From Salipiger pentaromativorans (GTDB lineage Bacteria; Pseudomonadota; Alphaproteobacteria; Rhodobacterales; Rhodobacteraceae), in NCBI RefSeq assembly GCF_024721115.1, contig NZ_JAMDHK010000001.1, positions 494,762-558,761 of the forward strand: a stretch of 64,000 nucleotides of DNA, read 5' to 3'. The notes beneath the pieces were generated by a model that searched no databases, was not told the DNA's origin, and saw only the letters and a program-made list of their open reading frames with translations. This document shows, in pieces, positions 47,821 to 56,099 of this stretch. The position numbers and the translations under genes are program-made. How positions within the stretch are numbered: position 1 is the first letter of the stretch; each line of letters opens with the position of its first letter.

Positions 47821-50800
47821 ATGTCCGAGTTCCAGAAGATTCTCATCGCCAACCGGGGTGAGATCGCGATCCGCATCATGCGGGCGGCGAACGAGATGGG
47901 GAAGAAGACGGTTGCCGTCTTTGCCGAGGAAGATAAGCTTGGGCTCCACCGTTTCAAGGCCGACGAAGCCTATCGCATCGGCGAGGGGCTGGGGCCGGTC
48001 GCGGCCTATCTGTCGATTCCCGAAATCATCCGCGTGGCCAAGGAATCGGGCGCCGACGCGATCCATCCGGGCTATGGGCTGCTCTCTGAAAACCCCGATT
48101 TCGTCGATGCTTGCGTCGAGGCCGGCATCACCTTCATCGGCCCCAAGGCCGAGACCATGCGCGCGCTTGGCGACAAGGCCTCCGCCCGCAAGGTGGCCAT
48201 CGCCGCCGGGGTGCCGGTGATCCCCGCCACCGAGGTTCTGGGCGACGATTTCGAGGCCATCGCCAAGGAAGCCGAAGAGATCGGCTATCCGCTGATGCTC
48301 AAGGCCAGCTGGGGCGGCGGCGGGCGCGGCATGCGCCCGATCACCGAGCCCAAGGAACTGAAGGAAAAGGTGCTGGAAGGCCGCCGCGAGGCCGAGGCCG
48401 CCTTTGGCAATGGCGAGGGCTATCTGGAAAAGATGATCCTTCGCGCCCGCCACGTCGAGGTGCAGATCCTCGGCGACCAGCAGGGCAATATCTACCACCT
48501 TTATGAACGCGACTGCTCGGTGCAGCGCCGCAACCAGAAAGTGGTCGAGCGCGCGCCCGCCCCTTATCTGAGCGAAGCGCAGCGCGAGGAGCTCTGCGAG
48601 CTGGGCCGCAAGATCTGCGCCCATGTGAATTACGAATGCGCGGGCACGGTCGAGTTCCTGATGGATATGGACTCGGGCAAGTTCTACTTCATCGAGGTCA
48701 ACCCGCGCGTGCAGGTCGAGCATACGGTGACCGAAGAGGTCACCGGCATCGACATCGTGCAGGCGCAGATCATGATCGCCGAGGGCAAGTCGCTGGCCGA
48801 GGCCACCGGCAAGGCCAGCCAGTACGACATCAAGCTGACCGGCCACGCGCTTCAGACCCGGATCACCACCGAAGACCCCACCAACAACTTCATCCCCGAT
48901 TACGGCCGCATCACCGCCTACCGCTCGGCCACCGGCATGGGCATCCGTCTCGACGGCGGCACGGCTTACGCGGGCGGGGTGATCACCCGCTATTACGATT
49001 CGCTGCTGGTGAAGGTGACCGCCAAGGCGCCGACGCCGGAAAAGGCCATCAAGCGGATGGACCGGGCGCTGCGTGAATTCCGCATCCGCGGGGTGAGCAC
49101 GAATATCGACTTCGTGATCAACCTGCTGAAACACCCGGTGTTCCTGAACAACCAGTACACCACCAAGTTCATCGACACGACGCCCGAGCTTTTCGATTTC
49201 AAGAAGCGCCGCGACCGGGGCACCAAGGTGCTGACCTATATCGCCGACATCACGGTGAACGGTCACCCCGAGGTGCAGGGCCGTCCCATGCCGCATGCGG
49301 AGCTAAAACCGGCGCGCACGCCCAAGCTGCGCACCGAAACCCCGCCGCCCGGCACCCGCACGCTGCTGGAAGAGAAAGGCGCCCAGGCGGTGGCCGACTG
49401 GATGGCGGCGCAGAAACAGCTGCTGATCACCGACACCACCATGCGCGACGGCCACCAGTCGCTGCTCGCCACCCGCATGCGCTCGCTCGACATGATCAAG
49501 GCGGCGCCCGCCTATGCGCATAATATGCCGGGGCTCTTCTCGGTGGAATGCTGGGGCGGCGCGACCTTCGATGTGGCCTATCGCTTCCTTCAGGAATGCC
49601 CCTGGCAGCGGCTGCGCGACATCCGCGCCAAGATGCCCAACATCATGACGCAGATGCTGCTGCGCGCCTCGAACGGGGTGGGCTATACCAACTATCCCGA
49701 CAACGTGGTGCAGAGTTTTGTCGCCCAGGCGGCGGCCTCGGGTGTCGACGTGTTCCGCGTCTTCGATTCGCTGAACTGGGTCGAGAACATGCGCGTCGCC
49801 ATGGATGCGGTGATCGAGAGCGGCAAGATCTGCGAGGGCACGGTCTGCTATACCGGGGATATCCTCGATCCCGCGCGGGCCAAATACGACCTGAAATACT
49901 ATGTCGCGATGGGCAAGGAGCTGAAGGCGGCGGGCGCGCATGTGCTGGGCCTGAAGGACATGGCCGGCCTGCTGAAACCCTCCGCTGCGGGCATGCTGGT
50001 CAAGGCGCTGAAGGAAGAGGTGGGCCTGCCCATCCACTTCCACACCCATGACACCTCCGGGGCCGCCATCGCCACGATCATGGAGGCGTCGAAGGCGGGG
50101 GTCGATGCGGTGGACGCGGCGATGGACGCGCTTTCGGGCAACACCTCGCAGCCGACGCTGGGCTCCATCGTCGAGGCGCTGCGCCACACCGAGCGCGACA
50201 CCGGGCTGGATGTGGACGTGATCCGCGAGGTCTCGAACTACTGGGAGGCGGTGCGCGGGCAATACGCGGCCTTCGAATCGGGCATGCAGGCCCCCGCCTC
50301 CGAGGTCTATCTGCACGAGATGCCGGGCGGCCAGTTCACCAACCTCAAGGCGCAGGCGCGTTCACTGGGGCTGGAAGAGCGCTGGCACGAGGTCGCCAAG
50401 ACCTATGCCGACGTGAACATGATGTTCGGCGACATCGTCAAGGTGACCCCGTCGTCGAAGGTGGTCGGCGACATGGCGCTGATGATGGTCAGCCAGGGCC
50501 TGACCCGCGCTCAGGTCGAGGATCCGAAGACCGAGGTGAGTTTCCCCGATTCGGTCATCGACATGATGCGCGGCAATCTCGGCCAGCCGCCGGGCGGCTT
50601 CCCCAAGGGGATCGTCAAGAAGGTGCTGAAGAGCGAAAAGCCCAACACCGACCGCCCCGGCGCGCATCTGGCGCCCGCCGATTTCGACGCGCTGCGCAAG
50701 GAGCTTCAGGCGAAATTCGAGGATGTCGAATTCGACGACGAGGATTTCAACGGCTACCTGATGTATCCCAAGGTCTTCACCGATTACGTCGCCCGGCACG

Positions 50801-51264
50801 AGGATTACGGCCCCGTGCGGGTGCTGCCGACGCTGACCTATTTCTACGGCATGGAGCCCGGCGCCGAGATCACCGCCGAGATCGACCCCGGCAAGACGCT
50901 GGAGATTCGCCTGATCGCCGTGGGCGAGACGCAGGACGATGGCGAGGTGCGGGTGTTCTTCGAACTGAACGGCCAGCCCCGCACCATCCGCGTGCCCGAC
51001 CGCAAGGCCAAGGCCAGCTCGGCGGCGCGGCCCAAGGCCGAGACCGGCAATCCCAACCACATCGGCGCGCCGATGCCGGGTGTGGTGGCAAGCGTGGCCG
51101 TGAGCGCCGGTCAGGCGGTCAAGGAAGGCGATCTGCTGCTGACCATCGAGGCGATGAAGATGGAGACCGGCCTGCACGCCGAGCGCGACGCGGTGGTGAA
51201 GGCGGTGCATGTGCTGCCCGGCGGCCAGATCGACGCCAAGGACCTGCTGATCGAACTGGAATGA
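47821..51264 (+). CDS. pyc: Pyruvate carboxylase
   Basis: A 1147-residue single-chain enzyme making oxaloacetate from pyruvate and bicarbonate. The biotin carboxylase domain (1-460) contains LKASWGGGGRGMRPI and FIEVNPRVQVEHTVTEE. The carboxyltransferase barrel (about 530-830) has the metal and catalytic segments ITDTTMRDGHQSLLATRM and HFHTHDTSGAAIATIMEA. The allosteric/linker part follows, and the biotinyl domain ends with EAMKMET, biotin on Lys1113. The ATG at 47821 follows GGAGG at 47811-47815; upstream in-frame sequence overlaps the TTTGCAAA promoter region. Confidence 0.97.
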   Translation: MSEFQKILIANRGEIAIRIMRAANEMGKKTVAVFAEEDKLGLHRFKADEAYRIGEGLGPVAAYLSIPEIIRVAKESGADAIHPGYGLLSENPDFVDACVEAGITFIGPKAETMRALGDKASARKVAIAAGVPVIPATEVLGDDFEAIAKEAEEIGYPLMLKASWGGGGRGMRPITEPKELKEKVLEGRREAEAAFGNGEGYLEKMILRARHVEVQILGDQQGNIYHLYERDCSVQRRNQKVVERAPAPYLSEAQREELCELGRKICAHVNYECAGTVEFLMDMDSGKFYFIEVNPRVQVEHTVTEEVTGIDIVQAQIMIAEGKSLAEATGKASQYDIKLTGHALQTRITTEDPTNNFIPDYGRITAYRSATGMGIRLDGGTAYAGGVITRYYDSLLVKVTAKAPTPEKAIKRMDRALREFRIRGVSTNIDFVINLLKHPVFLNNQYTTKFIDTTPELFDFKKRRDRGTKVLTYIADITVNGHPEVQGRPMPHAELKPARTPKLRTETPPPGTRTLLEEKGAQAVADWMAAQKQLLITDTTMRDGHQSLLATRMRSLDMIKAAPAYAHNMPGLFSVECWGGATFDVAYRFLQECPWQRLRDIRAKMPNIMTQMLLRASNGVGYTNYPDNVVQSFVAQAAASGVDVFRVFDSLNWVENMRVAMDAVIESGKICEGTVCYTGDILDPARAKYDLKYYVAMGKELKAAGAHVLGLKDMAGLLKPSAAGMLVKALKEEVGLPIHFHTHDTSGAAIATIMEASKAGVDAVDAAMDALSGNTSQPTLGSIVEALRHTERDTGLDVDVIREVSNYWEAVRGQYAAFESGMQAPASEVYLHEMPGGQFTNLKAQARSLGLEERWHEVAKTYADVNMMFGDIVKVTPSSKVVGDMALMMVSQGLTRAQVEDPKTEVSFPDSVIDMMRGNLGQPPGGFPKGIVKKVLKSEKPNTDRPGAHLAPADFDALRKELQAKFEDVEFDDEDFNGYLMYPKVFTDYVARHEDYGPVRVLPTLTYFYGMEPGAEITAEIDPGKTLEIRLIAVGETQDDGEVRVFFELNGQPRTIRVPDRKAKASSAARPKAETGNPNHIGAPMPGVVASVAVSAGQAVKEGDLLLTIEAMKMETGLHAERDAVVKAVHVLPGGQIDAKDLLIELE

Positions 51265-51270
51265 GCGGTT

Positions 51271-51309
51271 GCGGGGCGGGGGAATGCCTCCCCTGCCCCG
51301 CGCCTTTTT
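51271..51309 (+). terminator. Rho-independent terminator of pyc
   Basis: A 13-bp GC-rich stem (51271-51283 with 51289-51301, one G-T pair), 5-nt loop, then GCC and TTTTT (51305-51309), starting 7 bp after the pyc stop. Confidence 0.9.
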
Positions 51310-51322
51310 GAGATGTTTTTTT

Positions 51323-51347
51323 GAGTATTTCTAGAAAGATGAAAGGG
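51323..51347 (+). repeat. Dispersed GAGTATTT...AAAGATGAAAGG repeat, copy D
   Basis: GAGTATTTCTAGAAAGATGA continues AAGGG, in the 109-bp gap between pyc and the rhodanese gene. It matches copy C (24127-24160, minus) over GAGTATTT and GAAAGATGAAAGGG. Confidence 0.7.
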
Positions 51348-51373
51348 CTTTCGGGGTCCTGGGAGGAGAAGCC

Positions 51374-51775
51374 ATGGCGCTGAAGATCACGGCGGCGAAG
51401 ATGGTGGCGGAGGCGCGGGCGCGCATCCCCGAAGTAGAGACCGCCGACGCCATCGCGCAGCTTGGCGACCCGGATCTGGTCATCGTCGATATTCGCGACG
51501 TGCGCGAACGTCAGCGCACCGGATCCATTCCAGGCTCGGTGCACGCGCCGCGCGGGATGATCGAATTCTGGGTCGATCCCGCCAGCCCCTACCACAAGGA
51601 GGTGTTCGCCCAGGAGGGCAAGCGCTATCTCTTTCACTGCGCCAGCGGCTGGCGCTCGGCGCTGACCGTGGCGATGCTGCAGGAGATGGGCTTTGATGCG
51701 GCCCATCTGAAAGACGGGTTCAGCGACTGGGTGAAACAGGGCGGGCCGGTGGAAAACCCCGAGCCCCGGAACTGA
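51374..51775 (+). CDS. Rhodanese-like domain protein
   Basis: A 133-residue single rhodanese domain. VIVDIRDVRERQRTGSIPGS is the CH2A region, and the active-site loop FHCASGWRSALT carries the persulfide Cys at about residue 92 in a six-residue loop, the size typical of sulfurtransferases rather than Cdc25 phosphatases. It has no signal peptide. AGGAGAAGCC precedes the ATG. The partner is unknown. Confidence 0.88.
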   Translation: MALKITAAKMVAEARARIPEVETADAIAQLGDPDLVIVDIRDVRERQRTGSIPGSVHAPRGMIEFWVDPASPYHKEVFAQEGKRYLFHCASGWRSALTVAMLQEMGFDAAHLKDGFSDWVKQGGPVENPEPRN

Positions 51776-51878
51776 AGGACCGCCCCGCGCGGCCCGTCGC
51801 GGATTTCCGCGGACTCCGTGCAAATTTCCTCTTGCGGAGCGGCGCGCAAGCCTCTACATCGCCTCCACCATCGGGAAC

Positions 51879-51953
51879 GCGGGCGTAGCTCAGGGGTAGA
51901 GCATTACCTTGCCAAGGTAAGGGTCGTGAGTTCGAATCTCATCGCCCGCTCCA
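51879..51953 (+). tRNA. tRNA-Gly(GCC), copy 1
   Basis: The acceptor stem GCGGGCG pairs with CGCCCGC at the 3' end. The anticodon stem-loop TTACC-TTGCCAA-GGTAA places anticodon GCC at 51911-51913. The T arm has GTTCGAATC. The 3' CCA is encoded. It is identical over 75 nt to the copy at 51991. Confidence 0.97.
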
Positions 51954-51990
51954 GATGGACCCTTCGGCAGCATGGCTGTCGTAAACGGAT

Positions 51991-52065
51991 GCGGGCGTAG
52001 CTCAGGGGTAGAGCATTACCTTGCCAAGGTAAGGGTCGTGAGTTCGAATCTCATCGCCCGCTCCA
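51991..52065 (+). tRNA. tRNA-Gly(GCC), copy 2
   Basis: The same 75-nt sequence as the copy at 51879, with anticodon GCC at 52023-52025 and encoded CCA at 52063-52065. The 37-bp spacer between the copies contains a short TTCGGCAGCATGGCTGTCG segment. Tandem identical copies are probably cotranscribed and serve the frequent GGC/GGT codons. Confidence 0.97.
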
Positions 52066-52192
52066 AACACTCACACTGAGATACGGAATTTGAGCGAAAC
52101 CGCCGCGGCGGGCCGCCAGAGCCGGGCCTTGCGATCCTCCGACCGAGCGTCTTTAGTGCCGATGCAGGCCATGATCATCTGAGAGAACAGAT

Positions 52193-52642
52193 ATGGCGGA
52201 TCCCCGTGTTCGCGCGGCGGCGCAAGACGATCTGACCGCCGTTCTGGCGCTCTATCGTCAACTCCATCCAGCCGATCCCGTACTCGATAGAGCCCAAGCC
52301 GAGGCCACTTGGTCCAGGTTGCTGTCCTGCGGCGTGACCACCGTCTTCGTCATCGAGCAAGACGATCTCCTTGTCGCGTCCTGCACGCTCGCCATCGTAC
52401 CGAACCTGTCGCGGGGCGGACAGCCCTACGGCGTCATCGAGAATGTGGTGACCGATGGGGCGCACCGCCGTCGCGGCCTCGGCCGCGCGGTGCTGTCCGC
52501 AGCACTACGCAAGGCCTGGGACGCGCAGTGCTACAAGGTTGTGCTGGCGACGGGCTCGGCGCGGGAATCGACCCTGAGGTTCTATGAAGGCGCCGGCTTC
52601 CAGAGAAACGCGAAGACCTATTTCGAAATCCGCAGGCCGTAA
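52193..52642 (+). CDS. GNAT-family acetyltransferase
   Basis: A 149-residue GNAT protein. The central strand is VFVIEQDDLLVASCTLAIVP; the acetyl-CoA loop is in GAHRRRGLGRAVLSAALRKA near residues 90-100; and SARESTLRFYEGAGFQRN is the usual C-terminal strand-helix. The acceptor is unknown. It sits just downstream of tandem tRNA-Gly genes and its codon use is slightly less GC-biased than its neighbours, so it may be a later arrival; this is weak. Confidence 0.85.
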   Translation: MADPRVRAAAQDDLTAVLALYRQLHPADPVLDRAQAEATWSRLLSCGVTTVFVIEQDDLLVASCTLAIVPNLSRGGQPYGVIENVVTDGAHRRRGLGRAVLSAALRKAWDAQCYKVVLATGSARESTLRFYEGAGFQRNAKTYFEIRRP

Positions 52643-52699
52643 CCTCCATGGCCCCTGCCCCGAGGCACCGCCAGACCGGTCACGGGCTTGCGCCAATAA

Positions 52700-52719
52700 A
52701 GTTGATTAACTTAATAAGG
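52700..52719 (+). promoter_or_regulatory. AT-rich candidate iron-responsive operator of the TonB operon
   Basis: AGTTGATTAACTTAATAAGG, 117 bp before the first gene of the exb/tonB operon, within an abrupt AT-rich stretch. Its left part forms the inverted repeat AAGTT-GATT-AACTT (52699-52712). It agrees with AGTTGAYTNNNTTARTNNG, also present on the minus strand before the haem receptor gene at 62181-62199. Confidence 0.55.
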
Positions 52720-52835
52720 TATTGAAATTTGCCTCCGGCTGTGGTGACTCTCGGCGCAATCACAACAGCCAGCACCCTGCCATCCGGGGCAACGCCAGCG
52801 AACCGTGTACCTGACCACGTTTCAAGGAGTTGCCG

Positions 52836-53267
52836 GTGTTCCGTGCCATCCCTTCCGCCTGCCGTCGCGCCCTGGCGCCCCTTGCCGCCGGACTACTGCT
52901 GCCCACGGCCCTCGCCGCGCAGGAGGGCGCGCTGGCGCTGGAACTGAATGCGCAGGAGCAGACCGAGACCGGCTGCAAGCTCAGCTTTCTCGCCCGCAAC
53001 AGCCATGACAGCGACATTGCCGGCGCGGTGTTCGAGACGGTGCTGTTCGACACCGGCGGCCAGGTCGAGCGGCTGACGCTGTTCGATTTCGGCGCGCTGC
53101 CGGCGGGCAAGCCCCGGCTGCGGCAATTCGTGGTGCCCGGGCTGCAATGCGAGGCGCTGGGACAGATCCTGATCAACGGCGCCACGCGCTGCGAGGCCGG
53201 CACACCGGGCGCCTGCACCCAGGGGCTGCGCCTGACCAGCCGCACCGATGTGGAGATGATGGGATGA
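52836..53267 (+). CDS. Secreted protein leading the exbB-exbD-tonB operon
   Basis: A 143-residue protein with a signal peptide (MFRAIPSACRRALAPLAAGL, cleavage after ALA). The mature part is a predicted beta-rich periplasmic domain (TETGCKLSFLARNSHDSDIA, AVFETVLFDTGGQVERLTLF) with three further Cys that may pair. I know it only as a frequent companion of Rhodobacterales exb/tonB genes. GTG at 52836 is chosen because AAGGAG (52824-52829) is six bases upstream; a TTG at 52830 abuts that site. Its stop overlaps exbB as ATGA. Confidence 0.75.
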   Translation: MFRAIPSACRRALAPLAAGLLLPTALAAQEGALALELNAQEQTETGCKLSFLARNSHDSDIAGAVFETVLFDTGGQVERLTLFDFGALPAGKPRLRQFVVPGLQCEALGQILINGATRCEAGTPGACTQGLRLTSRTDVEMMG

Positions 53268-53920
53268 TCGAAATGCTGATCGACATGCTGGTCCGGGTGG
53301 CCGATCTCGGCGGGCCGGTGGTGCTGTTGCTGATCGCGCTGTCGGTGCTGACCCTGGCGGTGATGCTCTATAAGATCTGGCAGTTCCGCGCGGCGGGCGT
53401 GGGGCGGCACCGGGCGCTGAAACACGCGGTCGCCGCCTGGGATGCCGGCGATCACGGCACCGCCCGCGACGCGCTGGCGCGGTCCTCCAGCTATCTGAAA
53501 CCGGTGATTACCATGGCCTTCGCCGGGCGCTGCGATGCGGCGCGGCTCGACGCCGAGGCCGAGACCCGCTTTGCCCGGCTCGAGCGCGGCTTCCGCTTTC
53601 TCGATTCGGTGGCACAGCTTTCGCCGCTGCTGGGGCTCTTCGGCACGGTGCTGGGGATGATCTCGGCCTTCCAGGCGCTTCAGGACGCGGGCGCGCAGGT
53701 CGATCCCTCGATTCTTGCGGGCGGCATCTGGGTGGCGCTGCTCACCACCGCCGTGGGGCTGGCCGTCGCGATGCCCACGGCGCTGGTGCTGAGCTGGTTC
53801 GAAACCCGCATGGAGGCCGAGCGCGTGCTGGCCGAACAGGCGCTGCGCAGCGTGTTGTCGCCCGCCGGCAGCACGCAGGCGGCCGAGACGGTGGCGATCG
53901 GGGCGCCCGCCCATGCGTAG
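53264..53920 (+). CDS. exbB: ExbB/TolQ/MotA-family proton channel protein
   Basis: A 218-residue inner-membrane protein with three hydrophobic segments: GGPVVLLLIALSVLTLAVML near the N terminus, and two in the C-terminal half (LSPLLGLFGTVLGMISAFQ and ILAGGIWVALLTTAVGLAVA), the conserved ExbB pore helices. With ExbD it couples the proton gradient to TonB. It starts at ATG 53264 in an ATGA overlap with the preceding gene and overlaps exbD by 8 bases. The energy goes to outer-membrane receptors such as the one at 60023. Confidence 0.92.
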   Translation: MIEMLIDMLVRVADLGGPVVLLLIALSVLTLAVMLYKIWQFRAAGVGRHRALKHAVAAWDAGDHGTARDALARSSSYLKPVITMAFAGRCDAARLDAEAETRFARLERGFRFLDSVAQLSPLLGLFGTVLGMISAFQALQDAGAQVDPSILAGGIWVALLTTAVGLAVAMPTALVLSWFETRMEAERVLAEQALRSVLSPAGSTQAAETVAIGAPAHA

Positions 53921-54299
53921 CGCAAAGCGCAGACGCAGGCTCTCGATGACCTCGCTCATCGACGTGATCTTTCTGCTGCTGCTGTTCTTCATGCTGACCT
54001 CGACCTTCACCCGCTTTTCCGAGGTCGAACTGGCCGCCGCCGGCAGCGGCGCGGCGCCGGCACCCTCGGAGCGCCCGCTGTTCCTGCAACTCGGGCCCGA
54101 AACCGCGCGGCTCAACAGTGCCGAGGTGGCGCTGGAGGGGCTTGCCGACGCGCTCGCCGCACAGCGGGGCGACGGGGCGGCGGTGCGGCGGCTGCTGGTC
54201 GCGCTGCAACCGGGGGTCAGCGCGCAACGGCTGACCGACCTGCTTGTGGTACTGCGTGGCCTGCCGGGGCTGGCGCCGGTCGTGCTGGGAGCCTCGTGA
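53913..54299 (+). CDS. exbD: ExbD/TolR-family protein, first copy
   Basis: A 128-residue protein with one transmembrane helix near the N terminus (SMTSLIDVIFLLLLFFMLTS). The Asp in LIDVIFLLL is the conserved proton-carrying residue of ExbD/TolR. The periplasmic domain follows (residues 40-128). It overlaps exbB by 8 bases and the second ExbD gene by one base (TGATG). Two ExbD-like proteins in tandem suggest a mixed ExbD assembly. Confidence 0.9.
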   Translation: MRSAKRRRRLSMTSLIDVIFLLLLFFMLTSTFTRFSEVELAAAGSGAAPAPSERPLFLQLGPETARLNSAEVALEGLADALAAQRGDGAAVRRLLVALQPGVSAQRLTDLLVVLRGLPGLAPVVLGAS

Positions 54300-54688
54300 T
54301 GCGCCCGCGCCGTCCCCGCCCGCAGAGCGAGCCGACCATCGCGCTGATCAACATCGTCTTCCTGATGCTGATCTTCTTCCTCGTGGCCGGCACGCTGGCG
54401 CAGCCGCTGGACCCGGCGTTGCGGCTGGTCAGCACCCGCGATCTCGACGGCAGCCCGCCGCCGCCCGACGCGCTGGTGGTGCATCCGGACGGCGCGCTGA
54501 GCCACAAGGGGCAGGTCGTGGACACGCCCGAAACCTTCCTTGCGGCGCTCGCCCCCGAGGCACGCGCGACCGTGCGGCTGGTGCCCGACCGCGACCTGCC
54601 CGCCGCCGATCTGGTGGCGGTGGCGCGGGCGTTGCGCGCGGGCGGGGCCGAAAGGGTTTTGATCGTCAGCGAAAGGGTGCTGCAATGA
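54299..54688 (+). CDS. exbD: ExbD/TolR-family protein, second copy
   Basis: A 129-residue protein of the same layout: basic N terminus (MRPRRPRPQSEPTIALINIV), one hydrophobic helix (FLMLIFFLVAGTLAQPLDPA) and a periplasmic domain. At the position of the catalytic Asp of ExbD this copy reads ALINIVFLMLIFF, with Asn in place of Asp, so it probably cannot carry protons itself. It starts at ATG 54299, one base inside the previous stop, and overlaps tonB by four bases. Confidence 0.88.
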   Translation: MRPRRPRPQSEPTIALINIVFLMLIFFLVAGTLAQPLDPALRLVSTRDLDGSPPPPDALVVHPDGALSHKGQVVDTPETFLAALAPEARATVRLVPDRDLPAADLVAVARALRAGGAERVLIVSERVLQ

Positions 54689-55680
54689 TCGCGAATTCCC
54701 GCCTTCTGAAAGCGGTGGCACTGCTGCTGGCCAGCAGCGCCCATGGCGCGCTGGCGCTGGCGCTGCTGCCCGACAACCCACCGGTCGAGATCGAAGGCTC
54801 GGACGGCGCGCCCGAGGCACGGGTCGGATCCAGCTTTGCCGACATGGCAACGGGCACGCTCAGCGCCGAGCCATCCCCCGAGCCGGTCGCGCCGCAGCCG
54901 GTGCAGGAGGCGGCGCTGACCCCGCTCACACCGCCCGAACCGCAACCGCCCATCGCGGCGGAGCCCGCGCCCCGGCCCCCCGTCCCCGAGGCGCAGTCTG
55001 CCGAAGCGCCGCCCGTGGCCGAGCACGTCCAGCCCGCCGCGCCGGCACAAACGAGCGCCCCGCTGCCCGCGCCCGACGCCGTGGCCGCACTGCGCCCCGA
55101 AACGCCCGAGGCGGCCCGCCCGGCGGTCCCCGCCGAAACCCTCGAGGCCGAAGAGAAGGACGTGCCGCCCAACGCGCTGGCGCGGTCGCTTCGGCCCATC
55201 GAGCGCCCCGAGACCCTGCGCAAACCCGCGCCCGCGCCGGCCCCGAAAGCCGCCGCGCGCCCGAAGACGCAGACCAAGACCGCCAAGGCGCAGCCCAAGG
55301 CCGCCCCCGCGCCCAGAGGCAATGCAGACCGCAATGCCAAGGCCGGTCAGGAGCAGGGCAGCCAGAGCGCCAAGGCAACCCGGAGCGGCGCCGGCGGCAA
55401 GGCCAAGCAATCGGGCAATGCGGCGGCCAGCAACTATCCCGGTCAGGTGATGCGGAAGCTCTCGCGCGTGCCGCGCCCGCGCATGAATGTGCGCGGCGCC
55501 ACCGTTGTGGCCTTCCGGATCTCGGGCACCGGCGGGCTGGCCGGGGTCTCGGTCGCCCGCAGCTCGGGCTCGTCGGCACTGGACAGCGCAGCGCTGAAGG
55601 TCGTGCAGCGGGCGGCGCCCTTCCCGGCGCCGCCCGCCGGCGCGCAGCGCAGCTTTTCCGTGCAGATCAAGGGCCGCTGA
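54685..55680 (+). CDS. tonB: TonB-family energy transducer
   Basis: A 331-residue protein. MIANSRLLKAVALLLASSAH begins the N-terminal membrane anchor with the conserved Ser/His (SSAHGALALALL). Residues about 60-245 are Pro/Ala/Glu-rich, spanning the periplasm. The C-terminal TonB domain starts near residue 250 (NYPGQVMRKLSRVPRPRMNV) and ends VVQRAAPFPAPPAGAQRSF. It transmits proton-motive energy from ExbBD to outer-membrane receptors. ATG at 54685 overlaps the exbD stop as ATGA. It is the last gene of the operon. Confidence 0.9.
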   Translation: MIANSRLLKAVALLLASSAHGALALALLPDNPPVEIEGSDGAPEARVGSSFADMATGTLSAEPSPEPVAPQPVQEAALTPLTPPEPQPPIAAEPAPRPPVPEAQSAEAPPVAEHVQPAAPAQTSAPLPAPDAVAALRPETPEAARPAVPAETLEAEEKDVPPNALARSLRPIERPETLRKPAPAPAPKAAARPKTQTKTAKAQPKAAPAPRGNADRNAKAGQEQGSQSAKATRSGAGGKAKQSGNAAASNYPGQVMRKLSRVPRPRMNVRGATVVAFRISGTGGLAGVSVARSSGSSALDSAALKVVQRAAPFPAPPAGAQRSFSVQIKGR

Positions 55681-55698
55681 GCGGTCGGCGGCGGCGGT

Positions 55699-55992
55699 CT
55701 ATTCCGCCGCCATCAGACGCTGCGACCGCTCGGGATTGGCCTCGATGAACACCAGGCAGGCGCAGCGCAGCAGCGAGGTGAAATTCTCCGGCTCGCCGCG
55801 CAGTTCCAGAACTTCCGAATGCAGCTTGGACAGGAAGGCCGGGGTCGTGCGCCCCTCTTTCTCGGCGATCTCGTCGAGGATCGCCCAGAACGAATTTTCC
55901 AGCCGGATGCTGGTGCTTTGACCGTTGAGCCGCAGCCGGCGCGTGGTCGAAGCGTAGCGCTGCGGCTCCTGCCCCGCAAAAACCTGGCACAT
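55699..55992 (-). CDS. Ribbon-helix-helix domain protein
   Basis: A 97-residue protein. The centre, RLRLNGQSTSIRLENSFWAI then LDEIAEKEGRTTPAFLSKLH, fits an RHH_4-type DNA-binding fold: a short strand (TSIRLE) followed by two helices. It is usually annotated as a conserved RHH protein of unknown target. The ATG at 55992 gives MCQVFAGQEPQRYAS; earlier in-frame sequence is Pro/Gly-rich and unlikely to be translated. It converges with tonB at an 18-bp gap. Confidence 0.8.
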   Translation of the reverse strand: MCQVFAGQEPQRYASTTRRLRLNGQSTSIRLENSFWAILDEIAEKEGRTTPAFLSKLHSEVLELRGEPENFTSLLRCACLVFIEANPERSQRLMAAE

Positions 55993-56099
55993 GCGTCTGT
56001 TCCCTCCTCTTCCGGCCGTTCCGGCCCCGTCCTCCCGGGGTCCGGCTCCGGCGCTCCCTCCCGGCACATCACTCTAGGAAGGAAATCCGCCCCTGTCCA

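Noticed and set aside
51879-52642. Integrative element inserted at tRNA-Gly
   Set aside because: No integrase, no partial tRNA 3'-end repeat and no cargo are found; the second tRNA is complete and the only gene after it before the TonB operon is a GNAT acetyltransferase.
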